DNA of 23,733 bases from a bacterium UBP2_UBA2255 (lineage in GTDB: Bacteria > Edwardsbacteria > AC1 > EtOH8). Location of the stretch: positions 267 to 23,999 of the forward strand of contig DDXR01000022.1 of NCBI GenBank assembly GCA_002347565.1, in the 5' to 3' direction. The notes under the pieces were generated by a model, which was not told where the DNA came from, did no database searches, and saw nothing but the letters and a program-made list of their open reading frames with translations. Each line of letters starts with the position of its first letter. The stretch's first letter is position 1. Made by a program: the position numbers and the translations under genes. Positions 1-8,770 of the stretch are shown piece by piece.

Positions 1-286
1 TGGGATTCTGCCCGGCAAACTGAAGACTGTAACTGGCAACAGCCTGCAAGGTATTCGTCACATCGCCAGAATACCTGGCTGCGTCTGCAAGTCTGGTAAG
101 AAATGGCGTGAACGATTCTTTCAGCAGGATTTCCAGCAGCCCGGATTTGCTTCCGAAATAGTGATACAGGGTGGGTTTGGTGATGCCGGCTGAATCCACG
201 ATCTCCTGGATACCGACGGCTTCATAGCCGCGCCGGGCGAATAGTTCTAAAGAAATTTGAAGAATGGTAGAACGGTTCTCAGACAT
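1..286 (-). CDS. TetR/AcrR family transcriptional repressor, N-terminal part (cut by window edge)
   Basis: The reverse strand from an ATG at 286 reads about 95 residues beginning MSENRSTILQISLELFARRG, then EIVDSAGITKPTLYHYFGSK. This is the classic TetR N-terminal helix-turn-helix (residues about 5-50). The end of the gene, with the ligand-binding domain, lies beyond base 1, so the inducer cannot be guessed. TetR proteins bind operator palindromes as dimers and leave when a small ligand binds. A 20-bp palindrome lies 7 bp in front of this start, over its own -10 box, so autorepression is likely. It is divergent from a GNAT/AadK gene pair at 424-2329, which could be a target, although that promoter lies about 30 bp from the palindrome. 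Family assignment is firm; regulon is inference. Confidence 0.9.
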   Translation of the reverse strand, partial: MSENRSTILQISLELFARRGYEAVGIQEIVDSAGITKPTLYHYFGSKSGLLEILLKESFTPFLTRLADAARYSGDVTNTLQAVASYSLQFAGQNP

Positions 287-293
287 GGAGCCA

Positions 294-323
294 AGTATAC
301 CGAACGGTATACTGTCTTGTCAA
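294..323 (-). promoter_or_regulatory. tetR promoter with overlapping TetR-type operator palindrome
   Basis: Bases 294-313 form a near-perfect 20-bp palindrome, AGTATACCG-AA-CGGTATACT, with nine paired bases on each side. On the minus strand a TTGACA -35 box (318-323) and a TATACT -10 box (294-299) are separated by 18 bp. The palindrome therefore covers the -10 box and half of the spacer, as expected for autorepression by the TetR protein starting at 286. Binding itself is inferred. Confidence 0.75.
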
Positions 324-341
324 GGTGCAAGAAGGAAATGC

Positions 342-370
342 TTGAAAATGGGCTTCACTGTAAGTACAAT
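342..370 (+). promoter_or_regulatory. Candidate sigma-70 promoter for the GNAT-AadK operon
   Basis: TTGAAA at 342-347 and TACAAT at 365-370 are separated by 17 bp. They lie 53 bp before the GNAT start codon at 424. The TetR palindrome ends 28 bp upstream of this -35 box, so repression of this promoter by the same operator is possible but not shown. Confidence 0.55.
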
Positions 371-423
371 GAAAAACAGACCCAGACTCACTGAATTCAA
401 CCTAGTTTGAAGAAAGAGAAATC

Positions 424-1485
424 ATGGAAGAAATCTTGATACAGGAGATCAACCTGCGCTCAGCCAGTGAGCATGAATACCTGGCATTGAACCGCATCAA
501 TAATGCCAACCGCGCAGAAATACTACCAGATGATCCGCCCATTTCCCTTGAAGAATCAAAGAAGTCGCTCCAGAATATACCCGACTTTGAGGATGCATTT
601 ACCTGGGCAGCCTGGTATGTGAACCATCAGGAGATGATAGCGACAGGGAATATAGATATTGCTAGGACGGAGGAGAACCAGCATATTGCTAAAATGGGAA
701 TCTATGTCCGCCAACCATACCGGCGGCAGGGGATTGGCACCAGGCTGCTTGCGAGAATATCAGAAGTTGCCAGAGCTGAGAATCGCCGTCTGCTGATTAC
801 AGAAGCAATTGGGAACCTTTCGAGCGGAGAATCCTTCCTTTACAAGATCGGTGGGGAGAAGGGTCTGGTGGGTCATCTCAACCAAATGCGACTGGATGAT
901 CTGGATCATCACCTGGTCGAAACATGGTTGGAACGGGGATGTTTAAATGAAGACAATTTCTTCCTGGGTTTGTGGGAAGGGCTGTATCCTGAGAACCAGA
1001 TGGATGCGATCCTTGAATTGAGGGAGCTTGAAAACCAGGCGCCAATTGAGAACCTGGATGTTGAAGAAATGCACTTAACCCGGGAACAGGTACGCCAGGT
1101 TGAAAATCAGTTGTTTGCCAGGGGTTTCCAACGCTGGACGTACTACCTGATCGAAAAGTCTACAGGGAAAATGGCCGGTTTCACCGAAACTGTCTGGAAT
1201 CCCAGCCGCCCGGAAATCCTCTACCAGGATATGACCGGCGTGTTTCCGGAGTACCGCAACAAAGGACTGGGGCGCTGGTTGAAAGCAGCCATGATTGATA
1301 AAGTCTTGCGTGAACGCCCTGAAGTGAAATTTATCAGGACAGAAAACGCAGACTCAAACGCTGCCATGTTAAAGATCAACCATGAATTGGGTTTCAAACC
1401 TTATATCAGCAATCCTATCTGGCAGATCCCGCTGGAAAAAGTGGAGGCATACCTGGCAGAAAGAAAAGAGCTGTATGCGGACTGA
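424..1485 (+). CDS. Two-domain GNAT family N-acetyltransferase
   Basis: This 353-residue protein contains two GCN5-related acetyltransferase domains. The first shows the acetyl-CoA loop in VRQPYRRQGIGTRLL (about residues 95-109). The second shows FPEYRNKGLGRWL (about 274-286), followed by NADSNAAMLKINHELGFKP (308-326), the usual C-terminal GNAT signature. Tandem GNAT proteins of this length acetylate small amines, including some antibiotics, but the substrate cannot be read from the sequence. The ATG at 424 follows an AAGAAAGAG purine tract. The last 11 bases overlap the start of the downstream aminoglycoside adenylyltransferase gene, so the two are translationally coupled, which hints at a shared drug-modification role. 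That role is inference. Confidence 0.85.
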   Translation: MEEILIQEINLRSASEHEYLALNRINNANRAEILPDDPPISLEESKKSLQNIPDFEDAFTWAAWYVNHQEMIATGNIDIARTEENQHIAKMGIYVRQPYRRQGIGTRLLARISEVARAENRRLLITEAIGNLSSGESFLYKIGGEKGLVGHLNQMRLDDLDHHLVETWLERGCLNEDNFFLGLWEGLYPENQMDAILELRELENQAPIENLDVEEMHLTREQVRQVENQLFARGFQRWTYYLIEKSTGKMAGFTETVWNPSRPEILYQDMTGVFPEYRNKGLGRWLKAAMIDKVLRERPEVKFIRTENADSNAAMLKINHELGFKPYISNPIWQIPLEKVEAYLAERKELYAD

Positions 1486-2329
1486 AGCAGAAATGATGGA
1501 CCTGATCCTTTTTGTTGCATGGAAGGACAAAAGGGTCAGGGCAGTCATATTGAACGGGTCTCGCGCCAATCCAAATGCGAAAAAGGATCCATTTCAGGAC
1601 TTTGATATTGTTTACCTGGTAACAGATGTGCAATCTTTCAGGCATGATCCGGGTTGGATCGATGTATTTGGTGAGAGGATGATCCTGCAGCTGCCGGATG
1701 ATATGAACTCACCTGCGCCTGAACCGCATGCTGGGTATGCCTACCTGATGCAATTCATGGATGGCAACCGCATCGACCTGACGGTGTACCCGAAAGAAAA
1801 ATTTGGCGACATCATCCAGGACAGCCTGAGCGTTGTGCTGCTGGATAAGGATGGCGCTATCCCCATGCTTGAACCTGCTTCGGAGAAATCTTACCTTCCC
1901 AAACCGCCAACCCGGAAAGAATTTGATGACTGCTGCAACGAGTTCTGGTGGGTCTGCCCTTATGCGGCAAAAGGCTTGCGCAGGGGAGAGATCCTGTATG
2001 CGAAGTACATGCTCGACCAGGTAATACGGGAAGAGTTGATGAAAATACTCACCTGGTATATTGGCCTGCAGACGGGGTACGCTGTCAACCCGGGTAAATG
2101 CGGCAAGTATTTTAAAAGGTACCTGCCGGCTGACCTGTGGGAGAACCTGCTGCAAACTTACTCAGGGGCAGGTTACGAAGAAAACTGGAAAGCACTGGAA
2201 GCAATGGGGAGGTTGTTCAGGAAAGTCGCGGTTGATGTGGCGGATGGTTGCGGGTTCACCTATCCCCTCAGGGAGGATGAAAAGGTCTCTGGATTTCTCA
2301 ATCAGTTTCGAGTCCTTGATCAGTGTTAA
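1475..2329 (+). CDS. Aminoglycoside 6-adenylyltransferase (AadK/AAD(6) family)
   Basis: The 284-residue product has the expected AAD(6) length. It carries the nucleotidyltransferase motif LNGSRANPNAKKD then QDFDIVYLV (about residues 27-48), in which GSR binds nucleotide phosphates and the two Asp residues (42 and 44) bind the metal. Family members transfer AMP from ATP to streptomycin-type aminoglycosides, and the conserved regions DGNRIDLTVYP and LRRGEILYAKYMLDQ fit. I chose the ATG at 1475 because longer in-frame starts lie inside the GNAT gene and add residues unlike the family, and because AAAGAG precedes it. It overlaps the GNAT gene by 11 bases and converges with the next gene by a 4-base overlap. 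True resistance activity is not proven; many environmental AadK-like proteins are untested. Confidence 0.85.
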   Translation: MRTEAEMMDLILFVAWKDKRVRAVILNGSRANPNAKKDPFQDFDIVYLVTDVQSFRHDPGWIDVFGERMILQLPDDMNSPAPEPHAGYAYLMQFMDGNRIDLTVYPKEKFGDIIQDSLSVVLLDKDGAIPMLEPASEKSYLPKPPTRKEFDDCCNEFWWVCPYAAKGLRRGEILYAKYMLDQVIREELMKILTWYIGLQTGYAVNPGKCGKYFKRYLPADLWENLLQTYSGAGYEENWKALEAMGRLFRKVAVDVADGCGFTYPLREDEKVSGFLNQFRVLDQC

Positions 2330-3285
2330 TGAACATCCTGTCCTTCATTAAATAAATCACTAATATGGTGAATTGGTTTTGGTATTCGATTCTTTTTATT
2401 CAGAAAAACTCCAAACCAGCAACTTAAACCGATTAGATTTCCGAAATGCCATGCTTCAGGTCCTAGCCAATTTGCCAATAGCGGTGTCCAGGAGATCACA
2501 AATGTGATGATCATCCAAATAGGCTTCATTCGTGCAATTGACGGCATAAGAATAATGAAATGGTAGGGGAATAGATGTGGAGTCAGAAATGACCCTGCTG
2601 ACATTAGCAGATCCTGGTCACCGCGTGAAAAGTACAGCAAGGGCAGTCCGAGCAAGATCCCCCAGGGAAATAGTGTTATATCCTGAATCCACTCAGATTT
2701 CCAACTGGATGAGGTGACAATAAAAAACCGATCCAACCAGAAACCCCAGATGACCAGCGAAAGCGCAAACCAGATAATCCCTGCTATAAACCATTTTCGA
2801 CTGGCAAGTAACGAGAATGCAGCCAGTTGGGGTTTCATGAGCACGAGCGGGATTCCCACCGGCATAATCAACATTCCGAACAAGATCAAACCGTCCAAAT
2901 TACCCATATAGAAGACCCAGAGAGTGGGCAGGGATAAGAACACCAGGATCAGTGGTAGAGGAGATTTATTACACTTAATTGTTCTGGCTGCAATGCCAAT
3001 AACAGATAACGCAAAAACGAAACCATAACTAAAAGGGGAAAGGGCATTAACTATTGCTTTTGACCAGGGTGTCCACAATGGGTGCAGGATGCCAGGTTTG
3101 TAGTAATGAACCCAATCAAAGCCTTCAGGGAGTTGTGTCCCCAATGCAAATGTGATTATGAAGATGGCTACCCAAAAAGCAGCTTTTGAAAAGAACCGCT
3201 TTTCATGGATTTGACTATTGAAACGATCCTTCAGCTTTAAAAGGTGATCCCGGCAACATTTAATCATATTTAGTTGACTTTTCAT
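2326..3285 (-). CDS. Hypothetical multi-pass membrane protein
   Basis: A 319-residue protein with many hydrophobic spans, for example AAFWVAIFIITFALG (about 35-49), SYGFVFALSVIGIAA (about 87-101), LPLILVFLSLPTLWVF (about 110-125) and FIAGIIWFALSLVIWGFW (about 166-183). Regions such as YMGNLDGLILFGMLI followed by PLVLMKPQLA resemble the pattern seen in GT87/DUF2029-type mannosyltransferase relatives, but the protein is short and I see no clear catalytic motif. It is therefore called only a membrane protein. It follows glnS on the same strand after 42 bases with no clear terminator between, so read-through is possible. The start at 3285 has a weak Shine-Dalgarno; the Met at 3267 is an alternative. 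Its stop codon overlaps the stop of the AadK gene. Confidence 0.6.
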   Translation of the reverse strand: MKSQLNMIKCCRDHLLKLKDRFNSQIHEKRFFSKAAFWVAIFIITFALGTQLPEGFDWVHYYKPGILHPLWTPWSKAIVNALSPFSYGFVFALSVIGIAARTIKCNKSPLPLILVFLSLPTLWVFYMGNLDGLILFGMLIMPVGIPLVLMKPQLAAFSLLASRKWFIAGIIWFALSLVIWGFWLDRFFIVTSSSWKSEWIQDITLFPWGILLGLPLLYFSRGDQDLLMSAGSFLTPHLFPYHFIILMPSIARMKPIWMIITFVISWTPLLANWLGPEAWHFGNLIGLSCWFGVFLNKKNRIPKPIHHISDLFNEGQDVH

Positions 3286-3327
3286 TCTTACAACGGAACT
3301 AGAGTGATTGCAGCAAGAAAAAAATGA

Positions 3328-5028
3328 TTATTTGCCTGCTTTTTGCCCGCTTTCGATCTTTGCCCAGCTGTCGCGCAGCGGCACGGTCAGGTTGAAGACC
3401 GGTTTCGCAGGGGTGCTGTCCAGGTCCACTGTGAAGAACCCTTTGCGCTCAAACTGGTAGCGGGTGCCTGGCTTTGCGTTCTCCAGCCCGGCCTCAAGTT
3501 TGCAATGCTGCAGGACGGTCAGGGAATCCGGGTTCAGGTAATCCAGGTAGGTCTTGCCTTCCTCCGGTTTGTTGGGATCCGGTACAGAAAACAGGCGATC
3601 ATACATCCTGATCTCGGCATCAATTGCCGAACCAGCTGAAACCCAGTGGATGGTGCCCTGCACCTTGCGCCCGTCGGGAGCGTAGCCGCCGCGGGTTTCA
3701 GGGTCATAGGTGCAATGGATCTCTGTCACTTCGCCGGTGTGCGGATCCTTGATGTAATCCACACATTTGATGATGTACCCGTAACGCAGGCGGACTTCTT
3801 TGCCGGGTGCCAGGCGGAAGTATTTTGGTGGCGGTTCTTCGCGGAAGTCATCCTGGTCGATAAACAGCTCGCGGCTGAATTCCACCGGGCGGGTGCCGGC
3901 AGAGGGGTCTTCAGGGTTGTTGACCGCTTCGAGGAATTCGGTCTGCCCTTCGGGGTAATTAGTGATGACAACCTTAACCGGGTTCAGGACGCCCATCACC
4001 CGCAAGGCTGTTTTGTTCAGGTCTTCACGGACGAGGAACTCGAGCAAGGCAATATCAATCAGATTTTCGTTCTTGGCAACTCCTATCTGGGTGATGAAAT
4101 TGCGCACTGCCGAAGCGCTGAACCCGCGCCGGCGCATGCCGCACAGGGTCGGCATACGGGGATCATCCCAACCGCGCACATGGCCGTGGTCGACCAGTTG
4201 TTTCAGGTAGCGTTTGCTGAGGATGGTGTAGGTCAGGTTCAGGCGGGCGAACTCGATCTGGCGGGTGGGGAATATCTCCAGCTCCTTGATGAACCATTCA
4301 TACAGGGGGCGGTGGTCTTCGTAAGCCAGATCGCAGAGCGAATGGGTGATGCCTTCAATGGAATCCGATTGGCCATGGGCGAAATCGTACATGGGATAAA
4401 TGCACCAGGTGCTGCCTGTGCGGTGGTGGAGCGGGTTGTGGATGATGCGGTACATGACCGGGTCGCGCATGTTGATATTGGGGGAAGCCATGTCAATTTT
4501 TGCCCGCAGGACACAGGCGCCCTCGGGAAACTCACCCTTCTTCATGCGTTCAAAAAGGGCGAGGTTCTCTTCAACTGAGCGGTTGCGCCAGGGGCTGTCT
4601 TTACCGGGTTCGGTCAGGGTGCCGCGGTATTCACGGATCTGGTCGGCAGACAGGTCATCCACATAGGCTCTGCCTTTTTTGATCAGCCTGACGGCAAATT
4701 CATACAGCTGTCCAAAATAATCGGAGGCATAATACTCGCGGTCATCCCAGTCAAACCCCAGCCAGTGGATATCCTCTTTGATGGCATCCACAAATTCCAC
4801 ATCCTCTTTAACCGGGTTGGTATCGTCAAAGCGCAGGTTGCACTTGCCCCCAAAGGTTTCAGCCATACCAAAGTCAATGGTGAGCGCTTTGGCGTGGCCG
4901 ATATGCAGGTAGCCGTTGGGTTCAGGGGGAAAGCGGGTATGAACTTCGGTAAACCTGCCGTTGCGCAGGTCTTCTTCTATGGCATCCCGGATAAAATTCC
5001 CGGGGGCGCTGGTTTCTTCCTGGGACAT
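3328..5028 (-). CDS. glnS: Glutaminyl-tRNA synthetase
   Basis: This 566-residue class I aminoacyl-tRNA synthetase charges tRNA-Gln with glutamine in the cytoplasm. It shows the HIGH motif in PPEPNGYLHIGH (residues 34-45), GlnRS-specific FDDTNPVKED (68-76), a KMSKS equivalent TILSKRYL (268-275), and the C-terminal beta-barrel anticodon-binding region with FFTVDLDS near the end. The length matches bacterial GlnRS. I set the start at ATG 5028, preceded by a strong GGAGG, rather than ten codons upstream. GlnRS is absent from many bacteria, which use Glu-tRNA(Gln) amidotransferase instead, so it is informative that this one lies directly downstream of a tRNA-Gln(CTG) gene on the same strand. Confidence 0.97.
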   Translation of the reverse strand: MSQEETSAPGNFIRDAIEEDLRNGRFTEVHTRFPPEPNGYLHIGHAKALTIDFGMAETFGGKCNLRFDDTNPVKEDVEFVDAIKEDIHWLGFDWDDREYYASDYFGQLYEFAVRLIKKGRAYVDDLSADQIREYRGTLTEPGKDSPWRNRSVEENLALFERMKKGEFPEGACVLRAKIDMASPNINMRDPVMYRIIHNPLHHRTGSTWCIYPMYDFAHGQSDSIEGITHSLCDLAYEDHRPLYEWFIKELEIFPTRQIEFARLNLTYTILSKRYLKQLVDHGHVRGWDDPRMPTLCGMRRRGFSASAVRNFITQIGVAKNENLIDIALLEFLVREDLNKTALRVMGVLNPVKVVITNYPEGQTEFLEAVNNPEDPSAGTRPVEFSRELFIDQDDFREEPPPKYFRLAPGKEVRLRYGYIIKCVDYIKDPHTGEVTEIHCTYDPETRGGYAPDGRKVQGTIHWVSAGSAIDAEIRMYDRLFSVPDPNKPEEGKTYLDYLNPDSLTVLQHCKLEAGLENAKPGTRYQFERKGFFTVDLDSTPAKPVFNLTVPLRDSWAKIESGQKAGK

Positions 5029-5051
5029 GAGCGTACCTCCAAGTACTAACG

Positions 5052-5082
5052 TAAGCACCCTGAAACAAGTGCAGGGTGCTTA
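5052..5082 (-). terminator. Hairpin between tRNA-Gln and glnS
   Basis: An 11-bp perfect inverted repeat (5052-5062 with 5072-5082) and a 9-base loop sit between the tRNA end and the glnS ribosome-binding site. On the minus strand it is followed by TTACGTTAG rather than a run of T, so it is a weak intrinsic terminator at best. It could instead mark processing or partial attenuation between tRNA and mRNA. Confidence 0.45.
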
Positions 5083-5091
5083 TCGCAGAGG

Positions 5092-5162
<71 letters not shown>

Positions 5163-5310
5163 GTGATGCAGAGGGTATTTTATCACAAATTTTTCTCTCC
5201 AGTCTGTTGGATTGATCATTAATCAAGCCGGATTGTATCGATGAAAGGAATTAATAGAATCCCCTTCAAGTGTATTTGCTGGATCGAAAAGGCATTCATT
5301 GACAAAAATA

Positions 5311-5356
5311 TTGCTTTCTAAGCAGGTATGTATATAATACATTCAGATTGATGAAT
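5311..5356 (+). promoter_or_regulatory. arsR promoter and candidate ArsR operator
   Basis: TTGCTT (5311-5316) and a perfect TATAAT (5333-5338) are separated by 16 bp. The ATG at 5351 is only 12 bases beyond the -10 box and has no Shine-Dalgarno, so the arsR transcript may be leaderless or nearly so. An inverted repeat ATTCA-N6-TGAAT (5341-5345 and 5352-5356) straddles the presumed transcription start and first codon. It is a plausible site for the ArsR dimer; binding is inferred. Confidence 0.55.
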
Positions 5357-5746
5357 ATATCCAATTCTCCCGACTTGCTGGCTGAAGTTTTCCACATCCT
5401 GGGGCAGCCCGTCCGCCTTCTAATTGTCTTGATCCTGGCACAGGACCGGGCTTGTGTCTGCCATATCGAGGCTGTCACCGGGATCCGACAGGCGGTCATC
5501 TCGCAGCACCTGATTGTGCTGCGCAAGGCAGGCCTGGTAGGCACCCAGCGTGAAGGCCGGCATATTTATTACCGCCTGGTACAGCTGGATTGGTATGATG
5601 TTGTCTGCCAGGCAGCCAGGGTGGCAGGTTTCGAACATGAGAAGCTCAAGTCCCTCTCGGCCAGGCCGGCAGCCGGCTGTTCCTGCCCCCTATGCCATCC
5701 TGAATGGGAAGGAAAGCTGGCATGCAAAAAGCCATCAGACTCTTAA
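5351..5746 (+). CDS. arsR: ArsR/SmtB family metalloid-responsive repressor
   Basis: A 131-residue winged-helix repressor with the core AEVFHILGQPVRLLIVLIL (11-29), the recognition-helix region AVISQHLIVLRKAGLV (48-63) and the wing REGRHIYYRL (67-76). The CVC motif (Cys35, Cys37) is in the helix position where ArsR-type sensors bind As(III)/Sb(III). An added C-terminal tail holds GCSCPLC (Cys110, 112, 115) and Cys125, which could supply a further metal site. The in-frame TTG one codon earlier is an alternative start. It is followed after 21 bases by acr3 in the same direction, so it most likely represses its own arsenic operon until arsenite binds. Confidence 0.93.
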   Translation: MNISNSPDLLAEVFHILGQPVRLLIVLILAQDRACVCHIEAVTGIRQAVISQHLIVLRKAGLVGTQREGRHIYYRLVQLDWYDVVCQAARVAGFEHEKLKSLSARPAAGCSCPLCHPEWEGKLACKKPSDS

Positions 5747-5767
5747 ATACAACTCTTGGAGAACACT

Positions 5768-6847
<1,080 letters not shown>

Positions 6848-7150
6848 GAACTGGTACCCGGTCCTCAACTACGAACAGTGCACCGCCTGCGGCGCCTGCC
6901 TGCGCAAATGCAGCCACGGCGTCTACGAGGATAAGGACGGGATGATGGTGGTGGTCTCTCCCGAAGGCTGCGTCGAGGGCTGCCGCGGCTGCCAAAAGCT
7001 GTGCCCGTCCGGGGCCATCAGTTATTTCGGGGAACAGAACCCGGACAGCAAGCCCGGGAGTTGCTGCTGCACCTGATCCCGAAGCGATTTGAATCATAAT
7101 TGGACTCTGGCAAATGTTTTGCAAGCTGCTGAACCAAGGCATGCGGTCAT

Positions 7151-7302
7151 CTCGATTGTTCCCGAGCCTGTCGAGGGACTGGCCGGCCGTGGTTCGACAG
7201 GCTCACCACAAATCGAGTGTCGTATAGGCGTACTTGTGCCGAGCCGGGTCGAGGCATCGAGACGCCGGCCAATTTAGGGTGAGCCAGGCCGAACCACTCG
7301 AT
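7151..7302. repeat. Intergenic block of degenerate GAGCCnGTCGA units
   Basis: The 281 bases between the ferredoxin and the mini-thioredoxin hold no convincing gene. Instead there are four related units: GAGCCTGTCGA (7164-7174), its exact inverted copy (7194-7204), GAGCCGGGTCGA (7241-7252) and GGTGAGCCAGGCCGAACC (7278-7295). The first two form an 11-bp stem, flanked by CTCGATT (7151-7157) and AATCGAG (7211-7217). ATCGAGTG (7212-7219) also pairs with CACTCGAT (7295-7302). This resembles dispersed palindromic intergenic repeats. Its effect on transcription is unknown. Confidence 0.6.
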
Positions 7303-7357
7303 AACCGCATACAAAGCAGTTTTTACAAAAGCTCAGTCATACAACAATGGAGGTCCC

Positions 7358-7591
7358 ATGAAGATCCAGATCCTGGGCACCGGCTGCCCGAAATGCAAGA
7401 CCCTGACGGCCAACGCCGAAAAGGCGGTCAAGGACTTAGGAATCGAGGCCGAGATCGGGAAAGTGACTGACCTCAAGGAGATCATGGCCTTCGGCGTGAT
7501 GATGACCCCGGCCCTGGTCGTGGACGGCGTGGTCAAGTCATCCGGGCACCTGCTGTCGCCGGAACAGATCAAGAAACTGATAAGCGCATGA
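7358..7591 (+). CDS. Small thioredoxin-fold redox protein (mini-thioredoxin, CPKC)
   Basis: A 77-residue protein starting MKIQILGTGCPKCKTL, with a redox-active CPKC pair (Cys10, Cys13) and the cis-Pro region MMTPALVVDG (about 48-57). It matches the short MTH895/TM0996-type thioredoxins in length and layout. These lie commonly beside COG0701/ArsP-type permease genes. A strong GGAGG precedes the ATG. As a cytoplasmic thiol reductant it could serve ArsC or the CcdA-like protein encoded downstream; this is inference from context. It begins the second half of the metalloid cluster after the repeat block, and the next gene follows after 10 bases. Confidence 0.92.
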   Translation: MKIQILGTGCPKCKTLTANAEKAVKDLGIEAEIGKVTDLKEIMAFGVMMTPALVVDGVVKSSGHLLSPEQIKKLISA

Positions 7592-7601
7592 GGAGATCCA
7601 C

Positions 7602-8051
7602 GTGAAGCACACCGTAACGCTCCTTTTGATGGTCCTGCTGGGATTGTCGGGCATCGCCTGCGGCGCGGATTCCTCCGACGCCAAGGCGACTGCCAAGAAA
7701 TCCAAAACCGCGAAAACGGCCGTCAAGAAGACCGTGGCCAAGGCCGACACCCTCAAGCCCAAGGAGGTCAAGCTGCCGAAGCTGGTGGACCTGGGCGCCA
7801 AGAAATGCGTCCCCTGCAAGCTGATGGCGCCGATCCTGGAAGAGCTGGACCGCGACTTCAAGGGCAAGCTGGACGTGGTGTTCATCGACGTTTGGGAGAA
7901 CTCGGACGCTGGGAACCGGTATCGGATCCGGGTGATCCCCACGCAGATTTTCTTCGCGCCTGACGGCAAGGAGCTGTTCCGGCACGAGGGTTTCTACTCG
8001 CGCGAGGATATCCTGACCAAGTGGAAAGAGCTGGGCCACGAGCTGAAATAA
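7602..8051 (+). CDS. Exported thioredoxin-fold protein with Lys/Ala-rich linker
   Basis: A 149-residue protein with a GTG start preceded by GAGGAG. Residues 1-20 form a signal sequence ending LSGIAC. The lipobox is imperfect, so lipoprotein anchoring at Cys20 is possible but signal peptidase I cleavage cannot be excluded. Residues about 26-60 are a Lys/Ala-rich spacer. A thioredoxin domain follows with the active site CVPC (69-72), the VVFIDVWEN strand and the cis-Pro segment RVIPTQIFFAPDG. It should act outside the inner membrane, most simply as a reductant fed by the CcdA-like protein encoded 4 bases downstream. The partner that it reduces is unknown; the adjacent permease is one candidate. 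Confidence 0.9.
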   Translation: MKHTVTLLLMVLLGLSGIACGADSSDAKATAKKSKTAKTAVKKTVAKADTLKPKEVKLPKLVDLGAKKCVPCKLMAPILEELDRDFKGKLDVVFIDVWENSDAGNRYRIRVIPTQIFFAPDGKELFRHEGFYSREDILTKWKELGHELK

Positions 8052-8055
8052 CCCG

Positions 8056-8754
8056 ATGGAAACGCTGTTCATTAAGTTGACCCACGCCGTCGAGGGCGCG
8101 CCGCTGGTCGCGCTGGGCGCCTCGTTCCTGTGGGGCATCCTCAGCATCGTGCTCAGCCCCTGCCACCTGGCGTCGATCCCGCTGATCGTAGGGTTCATCG
8201 ACGAGCAAGGGCGGATCTCTACCAAACGGGCGTTCTCGATCTCACTGCTGTTCGGCGTCGGGATATTGATCACCATCGGCGCCATCGGCGCGATCACGGC
8301 GGTGCTGGGCCGGATGATGGGCGACATCGGCCGCTGGGGCAACTACTTCGTCGCCGCGATCTTCTTCCTGGTCGGCCTGCATTTGATCGGCGTCATCCCC
8401 ATGCCCTGGTCCGGGGCCAACGCCTCGGGATACAAGCGCAAAGGCATGTTGGCTGCGCTTATCCTCGGCTTGCTGTTCGGCGTGGCGCTGGGGCCCTGCA
8501 CCTTCGCTTACATGGCCCCGATGCTGGCGGTCACGTTCCGGGTGTCCTCGACCAACCTGATCTACGGCATCGGCCTGCTGCTGGCCTATGGCATCGGGCA
8601 TTGCTCGGTGCTGGTGCTGGCGGGGACCTTCACCGAGGTCATCCAGCATTATCTCAACTGGTCGGAAAAGTCCCGGGGCACGGTCATCGTCAAGATCATT
8701 TGCGGCGTGCTGGTGATCCTGGGCGGGGTGTATATGATCTACACGGCGCGATAG
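8056..8754 (+). CDS. CcdA/DsbD-type membrane thiol-electron carrier
   Basis: A 232-residue membrane protein with about six spans. It shows the paired CcdA motifs LSPCHLASIPL (Cys36 in the first span) and LGPCTFAYMAP (Cys148 in the fourth). These two cysteines carry electrons from cytoplasmic thioredoxin to a thiol protein on the outer face. It lies directly between a thioredoxin-fold exported protein and an ArsP-type permease, so its client is probably the former rather than a cytochrome c maturation system. No cytochrome c genes are present in the window. The linked gene order mini-thioredoxin, exported thioredoxin, CcdA forms a complete predicted relay across the membrane. Confidence 0.93.
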   Translation: METLFIKLTHAVEGAPLVALGASFLWGILSIVLSPCHLASIPLIVGFIDEQGRISTKRAFSISLLFGVGILITIGAIGAITAVLGRMMGDIGRWGNYFVAAIFFLVGLHLIGVIPMPWSGANASGYKRKGMLAALILGLLFGVALGPCTFAYMAPMLAVTFRVSSTNLIYGIGLLLAYGIGHCSVLVLAGTFTEVIQHYLNWSEKSRGTVIVKIICGVLVILGGVYMIYTAR

Positions 8755-8770
8755 CAGCGAGGATCGACAT

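Noticed and set aside
3646..4578. 310-codon plus-strand open frame
   Set aside because: It lies antisense within glnS, whose motifs are clear; no ribosome-binding site or family features.
5299..5338. TTGACA at 5299-5304 as the arsR -35 box
   Set aside because: It is 28 bp from the TATAAT; TTGCTT at 5311 gives a normal 16-bp spacer.
7089..7277. 62-codon frame after the first ferredoxin
   Set aside because: It is made of the degenerate GAGCCnGTCGA repeats and has no ribosome-binding site or family likeness.
7151..7302. CRISPR-like repeats
   Set aside because: Units are few, inverted, degenerate and irregularly spaced, with no cas genes; no CRISPR array is seen anywhere in the window.
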